Below the pieces are notes generated by a model. The model was not told the DNA's origin. It made no database searches and saw only the letters and a program-made list of their open reading frames with translations. The position numbers and the translations under genes were made by a program. A stretch of DNA of 64,000 nucleotides, taken from Nymphaea colorata (lineage: Eukaryota > Streptophyta > Magnoliopsida > Nymphaeales > Nymphaeaceae). Location of the stretch: positions 26,445,934 to 26,509,933 of the forward strand of contig NC_045138.2 of NCBI RefSeq assembly GCF_008831285.2. Reading direction: 5' to 3'. Below are positions 37,024 through 48,312 of this stretch, piece after piece (position 1 is the stretch's first letter; every line of letters begins with the position of its first letter).

Positions 37024-39491
37024 CGTCGGAACCCCGTCGGCCGGAATTTCGCGATCTGACCGTCCTCCGATCTCCCCACTCTCGCTCCTTCGTTCTTTCC
37101 TCTCCTCTCTCCCACTCGCTCTTCCCTTAATTGCTATGATCTCGCCGGTGGCACACAGAAGAGAGAGAGGAGGGCTCAGAGACGGTAGCGCGACGAGGGT
37201 TTGACCGTGCTGGCCATTGATTGGTAGTTGGGTCCTGGCTGGGTTCGGGGCTTTGGCTTCTTAGCCATAACTGCCGAGCCCCCGGCTCGAGCAAAACCCA
37301 CTCTAGACTTGGTTGTATTAATATCAATCCATCGTGAAAGTTATAAAAAAGAGAAACCACATGCTTGTTTCCAGGTCTCACTTTCAAATCGAGTGTTTGA
37401 GAGAAAGTATGAACCAAAACAATTGCATAAGTTGTTGTGTGTGAAACACAGTGGTTACTATGAGTTGAGTTGCAATTCGGATCATCCCGAGTCTCAGGGA
37501 AGGTTGATGAGAGTCCGGTCATCAATTCGATTTTGGCTCGATTGATGTGGGCATTATGGGTAAATGAAGTGAATATGGTACCAATTTGGTGAGAGTCGGG
37601 GCCGGGGTCGGCCCAACAACTATATCCAGCCTCATTCTAGTTGACAACCAGCCAGCCCGCTTGTGGGCAGGCTTGCATTTGGCTCCACCACTGGGAAGTT
37701 ACATTAGTTTAACTATGTAGCTCAATTAACTACATTAGTTTAACTACGTAGCTCAATTAACTACATTAGTTTAACTACGTAGCTGTAACTACTACTAACA
37801 GTCTTATTCAAACACAATAAAACTATGTAAGATATTATATCCGCAACATTCAAACATTAACCTTTTTGTTCGTGATCACCAATGACATCCCCGTTACACC
37901 GACTTTGGATCCACAGTGAAACTGTCTAAACATTCGAACACGAACTTAAGTTTTTGTGATTACAACTGATTCACTTTTTATTTTTCTCACATCGTTGAAT
38001 GTTAGTCGTTGAACATTTCACAAGAGAACATTTATGACATGGTTCTTTTGGTTCGTGTTCAAATTGCATGAGAAAAAAAATCGGAGATCCCGACTTTCCA
38101 TTTTCTTTCTTGAAATTTCTTTCTTCAAGGGCTGATTTCAGATAAATTTTTGAAGAAAAGTCGCTCGTTTGATTGAAGTCATACGGGCGGATGAAACTTC
38201 ACCTGTTTACATACATTTTTTTTTCCTCATTGGGTATCGATTATTCCTTAGGTCCATTTTGATTACAATAAAAAAAAAACTTCATTAGCTGTAGGACCTA
38301 CTCTTATAATCAGATGCCAAATGAAAAAAAGTAAAAAGAGCTATGTGTTGAACCCCATAGTCATGATCTCGCTTTATTGTGTTGTTCATATGAATTATAA
38401 ACAGTGGATATGTGATATTCTAGCTGAAGGTATACCACTCCACACCCAAGTTCGAAGCAATCTTGGAACTTGGGATCAATGAGATTAAGATTTTTATGTT
38501 ACCATTAACCTTCATCTAACCAACTTTATAGTTTCTATATCATTAAAACTTGATGTTTTGTTTTGTAAATACCTGTTGTGTTATTTTGTATAATCTAAAT
38601 CAAACTTGTTTCTCTTCTAACATATATTTTTCCCTTTGACATTAATGTAGTAACATATTACTTAATGGCTGCAATGCTCATTGAAGATAAATGTATATAA
38701 TCAAACAAATGATTGATATAGGAAAAGGGACAACCCGTCTGAACTCGTAAATAATTTATCGTCTTTGAAATGGAGCGTTTGTTTCTTGTTCTTAGAACCT
38801 TGTGAGCGGGCCACTTGCGGTCTTGTGGATCCATGCATCTCAAGGGGTTTGGCAGAGCTGGTTGGGCCAACTGCTGATAAAAGGCCAGTCATTAATAGGA
38901 TATCTCTGACATAAATAAACAAACACAAACGGGTTCTACGCTGCCCAGATGCAGTTTTTTGAAGTAAAAAAGAAAAGATTCATACAAAACATAGTGCATT
39001 TGTTCATTTCGCCAAGCAACGAATAACACCAGTTTGAGACCATTTACAATGTCTTCTGTAACACTGGAAATTTTTGAAAGTCTATTGAATGGGTCGGAAA
39101 ATTTTCATCCTTTTCATATTCTAGAAATAAAAAAGAAATGAGTTGCAATTTTATTGCTGAAAATTTATCCTGCTTACTCAGAAGCAATTTCCACATTAAA
39201 ACGATTTCAACCCACCAAACGGCCCAGTTTAATCCAAGGTGCCCGAGGAGTGTCAAGGTTTCAAACGGGTAGACCTTGAACAACCAAATAGATGGAGAAC
39301 CGGGTAGGCGTTGGACTGAAGAAGCTATTGGTGAATCTTGTTCCTGTATCCAGTCCATTTTCGTCATCCAATTCTTGCCTGGTTCATATTCAGCCAGCAA
39401 GGTACCAGCAATTCCATTCCTTCCTCCTTTTCAGTCTGATAGTTTCGATGTTGGTCTTTGAGTTCGTTGTCCTCCCAAAACGTCAGCAGAG
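37024..39491. other. Divergent intergenic region, VPS35 / methyltransferase
   Basis: Contains the 5' flanks of both genes. A CT-rich block just upstream of VPS35 (about 37080-37130) probably lies in its 5'UTR. A 31-bp minisatellite sits at 37701-37784. Short ORFs at 38658-38928 and 39276-39498 are not recognisable genes. Confidence 0.6.
37701..37784. repeat. 31-bp minisatellite, ~2.7 copies
   Basis: ACATTAGTTTAACTA recurs at 37701, 37732 and 37763, with TGTAGCTCAATTAACT or CGTAGCTCAATTAACT between. Nearly identical copies. Each unit contains the palindrome-like GTAGCTCAATTAACTAC. Confidence 0.9.
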
Positions 39492-42400
39492 ATGCTGAGT
39501 GAACTTGCTATTAGCTGGTGCTCAAGGATTCCGCTTCCCACAGGCAATCAACTAAAACCATGCGGCCTCTTGTCTTGTTGGAATGCGAAGACAACGCGTT
39601 GCGGCAACAGTTCCCTTCGTTCTGCTAACAAGAGGTGCATGAAATCGCAGCCATTTGGCAAAATCGTTAAGTTGGTAGCAAAGGAAAGCGTTGGTTCTTT
39701 GTGGGTGTCAAGAAGGTTGATTGTAGGTGGTGGTGGAGTTCTGCCGCTGGTGATGATGGTAATGGGTGGTGGTGAAGGAAGCCCGTTTTCAGCTTATGCT
39801 AGACCTAAGAAATCCGAAATCGAAGAGGTAGAGAGTTATCTTTCCTCAATGCTTTCATATTGTTAGAATTCATTATCCTGAAGTTTGATTCTGGGCTGGC
39901 TGGGTTAGATTCGCCTTCCTCCCCACTCAAAAAATGATCAATGGCATAAGCGGATATGTTCTGAGAAGGAACTAAAACAAGAGAAATGGTATACTTAATA
40001 AACGTGAACAGTTTTTAAATGCTGGAAGTTCGTCTGTCAATTGTTAGTTCAATGAATGTCGCAAGAATTATGTAGCTGAAATATGATGGACTTTCGATTG
40101 GCAATTCAAGTCAAAAAAGGGAAATAGCAGGAAAATAGAATTCTTTGAGACGATTTTTCTCATGCATGGTGCAAATTCGTTCACAAGGTTCCCCTTAACG
40201 TGCACCATTTATGCAGTTAGCACGTGGATCCAGAACTTGTTCGCAGTTGTCTTCTCTCCGGGGACATTACAACTAAAATGTGCTACATAAAGTTGACTTC
40301 TTGTTATCATTCTTTGTGTTTAATGAATTTCCCATATTATGACCAAAAAAGCAAAAAACTGAACTGCTGTTATGATTCTTCTCAAGGTGTTAAAGAATGT
40401 GGAGTGGCCAGAGAAGTTTCCTTTCAAGGATGAAGATTTTCAACGGTTTGATGAGTAAATATCTTAAACTTGTCCGTAGGATCTCAAGTTAAATTTCTGA
40501 AATGAGTTAGTTTCTGAGGCTATTTGATTATCATGCAACTCTGCGCCCAAACTTGTCGTACAGATTAAAAGCCGGTTTCCACCTTGCTTACTGGAATTAA
40601 ACTAAATATTGCTAATGTACTAAGAAACATGATTTGGTAAAGACCAGCAATGCAATGTTTCTCCTGCATAACTCGTCTTCATGGTGGTGGAATTTGTATA
40701 TAACATGCTTGTGGCACGTGTTTGCCTAATTTTTAAGACGCGAAGCAAACATTTTTCTGTTTCTATTGTTCTAGAAGTGACCGAAGCAGATAATAGTTGC
40801 CTGGGCTCTTCAAGTTGCTGTTTTTTCTTAACTTTTTGTTTCTCAAACCTTCTTCTGTTCATTGCATCATTCTAACTGTTTCCTGTTTTTCCTTCTGCCG
40901 GACTATTTATTTTCGTTGATTTTGCATTATTATTGCTCTATGAGCACTCTTATTCCTATTTATACAAAAAATTCTTCACGCTTTCCATTTACTCCGCTCT
41001 TTTGTTACTTACTTCTACGAGCACTCTTCTATTCCCATTTCTTTCAAAAAGGTCTTCTCATTGTCCCTGTGCTTTTTGTATCTCATTAGAGATTTATATT
41101 TTTGAAATGAAGCCCAAATGGCTGATCTCACTTTCAAAATTTTGTTATTGCTCATAACCATGTAGGCGTGGTGATTTTTCCAGAACCTAGTGTCGAGTTT
41201 ATCTATTGACCTATCTGATCACTTTGTAGAGTTCTCAAACAGTACATCAAAAAATATGCTTAGATATGTGTCCCTGTCTATTTCGGCCTCTGGTTGTCTA
41301 CTCTACTTGTCATTGATATGTGCAAGTCATTTTTCTTGGCAGGTCCTCGGATTCTTTATTCTATTCTGCTCCACGTTTTGTGACACACATAGATGATCCA
41401 GCCATTAATGCACTCACAAATTATTACTCATTAGTGTTCCCTCCAAGCAATACACCAGGAGTGTCTCTGCTAGATATGTGCAGCAGTTGGGTATATGACC
41501 TTTTAAACTCTCTGTTGCTGAATTTACCCATAGCCAACTATCTTAACGTATCTGACATTTGTTTATGTTTTTATGACTATTTTTCAGGTAAGCCATTACC
41601 CTCGTGGCTATAGACAAGAGAGAATTGTGGGAATGGGAATGAATGACGAGGAGCTCAAGAAGAATTCTGTATGCCTCTATCTGGAGCACATAGTTTTGTG
41701 TGAAGCTGGGGATGATACGTCTTGGATTTTGTTCCAGAAATGCATAGAAATATTTATGTGCAAGATTTTGCTAAAAATTTCTGTATGCAATATATCTTCA
41801 AAGAAGGGAAACAAAAGATGCCGTCTCATGTTTTCTGAACTTGTTTATCATTTTCTCATACATGTTCTTTGTATAGATCACCAAATACAACGTTTTAATA
41901 TATCTAAAATATGTCTACTGAAAAAAAAATATTAATTATAGCCTTATTAAGTTTCATATGCCAATTGTCTTCTAGCGCATATTATTTTTTGCCATAATAT
42001 AGATGTAAGAATATAACATGTAACAAACAAAATATTACTATAAAGGACACTAGTGCATGGTAAAAAAATGTATCTTCCAATTATATTGAAGGCAAAAAAT
42101 ATGTAATGCAATTTTAAAGGAATTTTATGCAAGGTTGCCTTGATGATATTTTTTTTTTCAGGTTAAAGCTTTTGGTAGTTTTATTACTGCATTGATTTTA
42201 TCTATTTACATGGTACAATGATTTTTTTGTTTTTTTTGCTTTCTCTGATGTCTACGACATTTTTCAGGTTCTGACAGAGTATGTGGTTCAAGATCTAAAT
42301 GTGAAACCACAACTTCCATTTGAAGGCGGGTCTTTTGATATCATAACTAATGTGGTATATATACCATTCCCACAGCTTCATGTTGTTAGGTTATTTGTTC

Positions 42401-45135
42401 TTAGGCATGCGTATTTGAAACTGTATGCTCTTCCACATCTACTATTCTTGTTCAACAAACTGAATGGGTTCAGATTGAGGGCAACCATGTAGGAAGAAAC
42501 AATGGGTGAGGAGAGGAAAAAAAAACAAGTAGACAAATGGTATGAGCTAAGTGCATTTAAATATATTATCATCATTTAGTCATTTTTGACCTTCAGAAAC
42601 AAAGGCTTGTTTCAGTTGTTACATATTTCTTCAATAGACCAAATTTGGCATCAGTCTACCTTCAATGATCACCATTTGCATCCTCTGTACGATTTTAGTG
42701 GCACTGGTGATGGTGAAATATGACTGTCTAACGACTTTTTCTGTTCCTGCTCCTCCGTCTTCGGAGGAGGCTGTTCACTACCATTGATGGACATTACTCT
42801 AATCTGCTAACCAAAGCAACGGGTTGAGAGAGAGAGAGAGAGAGAGAACACTTAAAGGAGTGGGAAGGCAGATTCAGGGAAGGCAGTTTCATTACAGTAG
42901 AGCTGTGTCGTCTAGACGTGGCGCCACCCCTCGAGGAAGAATGAAGTGAAGCAGTTCCTGGTTTGGCAGAAAAGGAGCGAAGCAAATTTGACCTTCGACG
43001 TCTCTCGAGTAGAAAGGAGTAACAACCTTATGCTTGATTTGATTGGGTGAATGATGTAAAACTTATTGTAGCTTGGTGTTTACTAGTTCAATGGGCAGCA
43101 AGAGGGAAGAGAGAGAAGAAGGAGGGGAAAGGAAAGAAAAGAAGTGGAGAACAAAAGGATACTTAGTCATGATATGGAAAAAGGTGAAAACAAAAGGATA
43201 CTTGGTCACGATCAGTCCTTTTGAATTGATGCAATTAAGCTTTTCTTAGCTCACAATTCACCTGGCTTTTTGAATATTTTTAACATACATGCTGCTTACC
43301 CTAAAAGTTTCTTTTCTCATTTTTTTCCAATGCTAGACAAAGTCAACCCACAAAAGCCAAATTAAGTTTCAGAAACAACTCCCTTATCAACCTTTATAGA
43401 GTTTGTGCTCAAAGTTGATAATCGGAGAATGCACTTATTTAACAGAAGTCATCATTATAATTCCAAGTAAATTCATGGGTTTTATGTCATTTAATGAAAT
43501 AAGGTTACGGGTCGGGAAGAACATGTACACTGTGATCAACTTGTTCAGATTCACGTTTTTTTGCCATTTACATAACTTGTTCAGGTTCACTTTCTTTGAT
43601 TATTTACATATCGTTGTCTGCTTTATGGATGATGCTCTACTCGTAGCATTTCCCTTATAAATCATTGACTTTTTTCAGGTCAGTGTTGATTATTTGACCA
43701 GACCATTAGAAGTATTCAAGGAAATGTGTAGAGTTCTTAAACCTGGAGGTCTAGCTATAATGAGGTATATGTGCATTCATGTTGCAGCTGAGAACTTGCG
43801 GTTCATATCCTTTAACATGGTTATTCATGATTTTGCTATTTGACACCCTTTGTATTGATTAAGTTCAAAATTTACTGAAGGCAACCCCCAATGTCCTTGA
43901 TGAATAAATTCCCTTCTCTTTGTACAATCAAGGAAAGAACAGTCTCGCTCACTGAGCTCCTTATCTAAAACCCCAATTCCTCGTTATGCCCCAGGAACTA
44001 AACACAACTTCACCATGTGAGCAAGGGACACACCCACATGTTCGAACTCTTGATGTACCATAAAATTGGTGATGCTCAGAAGTCACAACTATCAGATGCC
44101 CATTAAATTTCCACCTTAGTCTTTTCTGCAAAATTTCTAACGGTCAAAGGAACAAAAAGAAACAGTTACTCAATTTTCTTGGCATTTGTATTGTTTCAGG
44201 TCGGTGGCATGGCAAATAAGTACCATCATTTGTATTTTTTTCTTTTTTGCAGTTGTTAATCTACTTTGGTTTTGTGTGTTTATTTTGAATATTCTATGTG
44301 GATCATGCTCAATGTTTTATTCATCCCACTTTAGTTGTTTCTAACTCTTCTTTTGTTTAATTTTAGTTTTTCAAATCGTTGTTTTTGGACGAAGGCAATT
44401 TCCATATGGACATCCACTGGTGATGCTGATCATGTGTTGATTGTCGGTTCCTATTTTCACTATGCTGGAGGCTTTGAAACACCTCAGGTACTTGGGGACC
44501 GAAAAGCTTCTGAATATGCACCTTTCCTCACAGAACTTTCCTATAGATATGCTTGCACAGTAAATATACTTTTATGTCCATGGAGAGATGTTCACTTGCC
44601 ACCTTGGCCTAAATCTTGAAGGTACAGACTGAAATGTCTGGACTCCGAATAGCTTGGACTTGGGCTTAATACATTTTTTGTCACAAGTTTCTACAGATTC
44701 CATTGGCTATTTTTTGACAGAATGAATTAAGTTATGTTTTCACTGCATTCTGCACACTTATGGAACTAGTATAATGTGATGTTCATTCTATTACAGAAAC
44801 AAAAAATAGAAATTAGAGTTTGTAGTCGCTATAGGTTCTTTGCAATATATTCATAAGATTTGTGCTCATGTCTTAACTAGCTTATCTAATCAAATCACCA
44901 AAACAGCAACAGCGTTCGCAATATTTCACCGACTTCTAAATGCTTTGAATTGACATTCTGCTGAATATTTGGCGATGCTGAATATAAGCATAAACAGCTA
45001 TCTATGTTTGATACCAAATTTTTTATTCTTATGTGAAGGAGTTTGCTGTTGAAATTGCAGGCCGTTGATATTTCTCCAAATCCAGGGCGATCAGATCCAA
45101 TGTATGTTGTCTATGCAAGAAAAGCGCAAGCTTAA
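39492..45135 (+). CDS. SAM-dependent methyltransferase-like protein, probably plastid-targeted
   Basis: Plant member of the Methyltransf_11-like superfamily; substrate unknown. Exons: 39492-39827, 40387-40454, 41343-41490, 41588-41668, 42268-42354, 43679-43764, 44367-44487, 45061-45135, giving 333 residues. All junctions are GT-AG and in phase. Residues 1 to about 90 are Ser/Arg-rich and weakly hydrophobic, suggesting a transit peptide. The fold region has motif I as SLLDMCSSWVSHYP (about 178-189), then YRQERIVGMGMNDEEL, FDIITNVVSVDYLTRPLEVF and the post-motif RVLKPGGLAIMSFSNRCFW (about 259-275). The end, PNPGRSDPMYVVYARK, is highly typical of this conserved but uncharacterised plant/cyanobacterial-like group. 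Motif I is the W-containing variant rather than the classic GxGxG. The N-terminal start is the first good in-frame ATG but less certain than the rest. Confidence 0.9.
42826..42848. repeat. GA microsatellite in methyltransferase intron 5
   Basis: (GA)n run within the 1.3-kb intron 42355-43678. Confidence 0.9.
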
Positions 45136-45290
45136 GCATCACAAGCTTCATAACCAAAATGACTACCAGCTTGAAACTCATTCCGGAAGTTTTACACTGT
45201 ATTCTGTTCCCCCCAAATGCAGGAGCTGATCATCTAATGACTCCCCAGCTCTGTAGAAAAGTTCTTTGTTATTTTATGTATTAATTCATG

Positions 45291-45296
45291 AATAAA
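45291..45296 (+). terminator. Polyadenylation signal AATAAA of methyltransferase gene
   Basis: AATAAA about 156 bp after the stop codon, a plausible 3'UTR length. Motif and position only. Confidence 0.4.
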
Positions 45297-46000
45297 TTAA
45301 AGTGCCCAATGACCTCACCCACCGTAAGTCACAGGCCCTTCTCCTCTCTCTCCCTCCCTCAAACCATAGAGGTCTAAGGAATCGGTTTCTTCTGCGTTGG
45401 AATGAAATATTATAGTAGTGAGTGCCATCACGAGGGACAGGGGCCAACCCTACTCACATTTTTATTCTCGAGAAGCACCGTTTCACAACTTAGAAAGAGA
45501 AAATCTTCAGAGAGAGACCAAACGATTAGCTCAAAGAATATACGCCGCCGATCATGAGTTCAAACTTCATTTAGGTTTAGGCTGCTCAAAAGTGAGCTGA
45601 AGCTCTTCCCCTTTGCCTCTACCTTTATTAGAGTTGAAGAACTTGAGAAAGGTATGGTACACCCAACGTGCCACAATTTCACTCTTTGCAGTTTAAAAAA
45701 GTAATATCCATAAAAATCAAATTGACGATGGAGCTTGCCATACTGATTAGCTATGCTACACCTTAAGATTAGCGTTCACAGAAATCAAACTGATCATTGA
45801 GCTTTTGCTGAGAAGATTGAAGGCACTCCCGATTAAACCAGTCCACCCGAACATAAAACGATTGGAGATATTTACACCATAACATTGTCATACAAGAAAA
45901 GTTGTCAGCAATTAAACTGTTGGAGCCATTCAAGATCGTGTTTGTTACGCGGATTACTTATCTGCGTTTTGAGCGGGTTTGACTTGTGTGGGCTGCGAAT
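45297..46000. other. Intergenic, methyltransferase 3' flank to CWF19L2 promoter
   Basis: The two genes run head to tail. The region ends near the probable CWF19L2 leader. No gene is supported within it. Confidence 0.5.
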
Positions 46001-46079
46001 CAAATAGCTGCAAAAACAGTTACGCGATAACTTATGCGGAGACACGTTGTCTTTGTCAAGGACCAAAGAAGGGTCGGTT

Positions 46080-48312
46080 GGTTTGGATCTATGTCCGTCC
46101 ACGCCTTCCAAGCCCCCTCGGCTCTCGCCCACTGTTCCGCTCACTGCCCTCTTTGAGCCGACCGGCCGCCGGCCACCTTGGACGGCCCATTACCACCATC
46201 CGTGCCGGCGACAGGTAAATCTTTCTCTCTCAAATGTTTTAGTTTGAGCACCCAACCTCCCCTTTTGCCTCTTCTGCTTCTTTCTCGACCCCTCAAGAAG
46301 GGAAATTAGTGCCTCTGGAGAGAAGCGTTTTTGTTGGAAGGCCAGTCAATTCGAGGTCGAGTATCGTCGTAGCAATTGGAATCCGTATTCTCATCGGCTC
46401 TTATTCGCCTTCCTTTAGCACCGTCGCATCTTCCGTCGTCCTCTACATGGCCCCAACATTGAGGTGCCCCTTTTACAAGTTTTTATCTCCATGAGTTTCT
46501 CTCTCTTTTGTCAGACTTCTTCGCGCTTTGATATGGGTATTTTGATATGCCCCTTTTGAGTGATGATTGGGATTTTGTTTTCTCCTTTTTATTGCTGATT
46601 TTAGGGTTTCAGCTTACCCCATTACATTTTTTTTATGCTAAACATTATATTTCGTTTATATTTGGTTGTTGATTTAGGGGTCTCATTTGCCCTTTTTAAT
46701 TGCTGATTTTGGGTTTTCAGCCCAATCAGTGGTCGGGTTTTGTTTTTATAATCTTTCAATGGCCGGTTTTATTTTCACAATCTGACCGGTTGAAGGCACG
46801 AACATAGCAGCGTTTTCTCTTAAAACTTTCTTGTGGAGATGTTCGACATGTCGTCGGTATCATTGATAGAGGTTTAGCAGTTTTGGAAGTCTTTGTGTTG
46901 TATTTTTGGCATTGGTCAGCCTTTTAGTTTATATTCTTTATCGCTATAGCTGCAGTGGGTTATCCGTGTCTATTTATGTTCCTAGGGATTCACACATTAG
47001 AGAGGTACAAACTTGATCTCAGGGAGTTGGACGCATCAGGTGCTTATATGAGTCGAATCTAGTGTACCTGAATTGAATTTCTCGCAGCGACAGTGAGAAA
47101 TGGTGTGGCCACGGGAACTTTGATATCATGAATGCTTTTACTTTTTGCAAGATCATAAATTACTCATCTTTTGGCTCTCGATGTTAGTATTTAACTGCTG
47201 ATACATGGTATTAAATTTCCTTATTTTATGTCTCATTGTTTATAAGTACTTTTCTTTGTATTACTGCAAAAAAATGGCAGTTAAAACCAGCATCCACCTT
47301 CCCTCTTTCTTTTAGTTGCTAATCAGCAGGTTCTTTTCCAATACACACACTCTCTCCCTGTTGTTCATCTTTCTCCTATTTCTGGTGTTTCATGCTTTGA
47401 TAGATGGCTTTTTTGCAGTCCTTTTTTCATCTTCATTTGGTGTAGTTTGTTTATATTTTGATTTTATAGAATAAGATGATTAGGCACTTCTCTCCAAGTG
47501 TTTTTTTTTTTGAAATGGAGACTCTGATATTAGACCAAACATGGTTTCCTGACATGAATAACCATAAGAACTATATAGAATGTAGACCTGGAACATGCTT
47601 TATTGGGCACTGATACTTTTTTGCTCAGTTCCCTATTCTTGGCATAACGAGTCACATCTCAATGGTGATTTTCACAACGAGATCATGTTCTGGGAATTTC
47701 TGGTTATGCAACCTGCCAGGGTGTGCAGGGCAGACTGACTTTAGTTCTCGCTTTCATTGTGAGAATTGCCAGAAGAGTCAAGAGTTGTCAAACAGGTAAA
47801 GGTGGCTGGAGATTACTGAAGTAGACAACAATAGATAAGGTAGGTGATTGACAGAGGGTTCAACACGAGAACAGAAAGTGAAGCTATTGAAGGTAGAACC
47901 AAGTTTTCCACAATGAAGTCCATGATCTTCACACACTAATTATGGCTAAACCACTGAATATCTGAACGTATAATTGCAAGAATACTGATGAAAATTTAGA
48001 TGGTTAGTCACCAGGTTTAAGGGACAAACATTTCTCTGTGAATGTCTTACAGATCAGGTGCTTTTAATAACTGTTTGGTCGACATCTGTCTATAACCACT
48101 TGTAGGAGCTTAGCGTGCAGGCAATCTAATTGTTTTGCTTTCCTTTTCTTAATGTTTTGGAGATATGAAATTTGATTCAGGTTTTTCTGGATGGCATCTG
48201 AACAGCCATTCTTTAGTTATTTCTTCTTAACCAACTTATCTCTTTTCTACATGAACTTAGGTGATCCTTGTTGTTCAATAAATGCTGTTTATTGTACTGA
48301 ATTAACGGAAAG
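46080..48312 (+). other. Probable 5'UTR exon(s) and ~2-kb leader intron of CWF19L2
   Basis: A GC-rich leader-like segment ends with a donor GACAG|GTAAAT at 46214/46215. A good acceptor (CTTTTCTACATGAACTTAG) ends at 48260, 52 bp before the ATG at 48313. The intervening AT/T-rich DNA looks intronic and has no supported ORF. The leader start is not determined. Confidence 0.4.

Noticed and set aside
38658-38928. Overlapping minus-strand short frames between VPS35 and the methyltransferase
   Set aside because: No recognisable domain, and two different frames are equally open; no splice or promoter support.
45979-46247. Two overlapping plus-strand frames in the CWF19L2 leader
   Set aside because: Best explained as GC-rich 5'UTR ending at the GACAG|GTAAAT donor; no family similarity.
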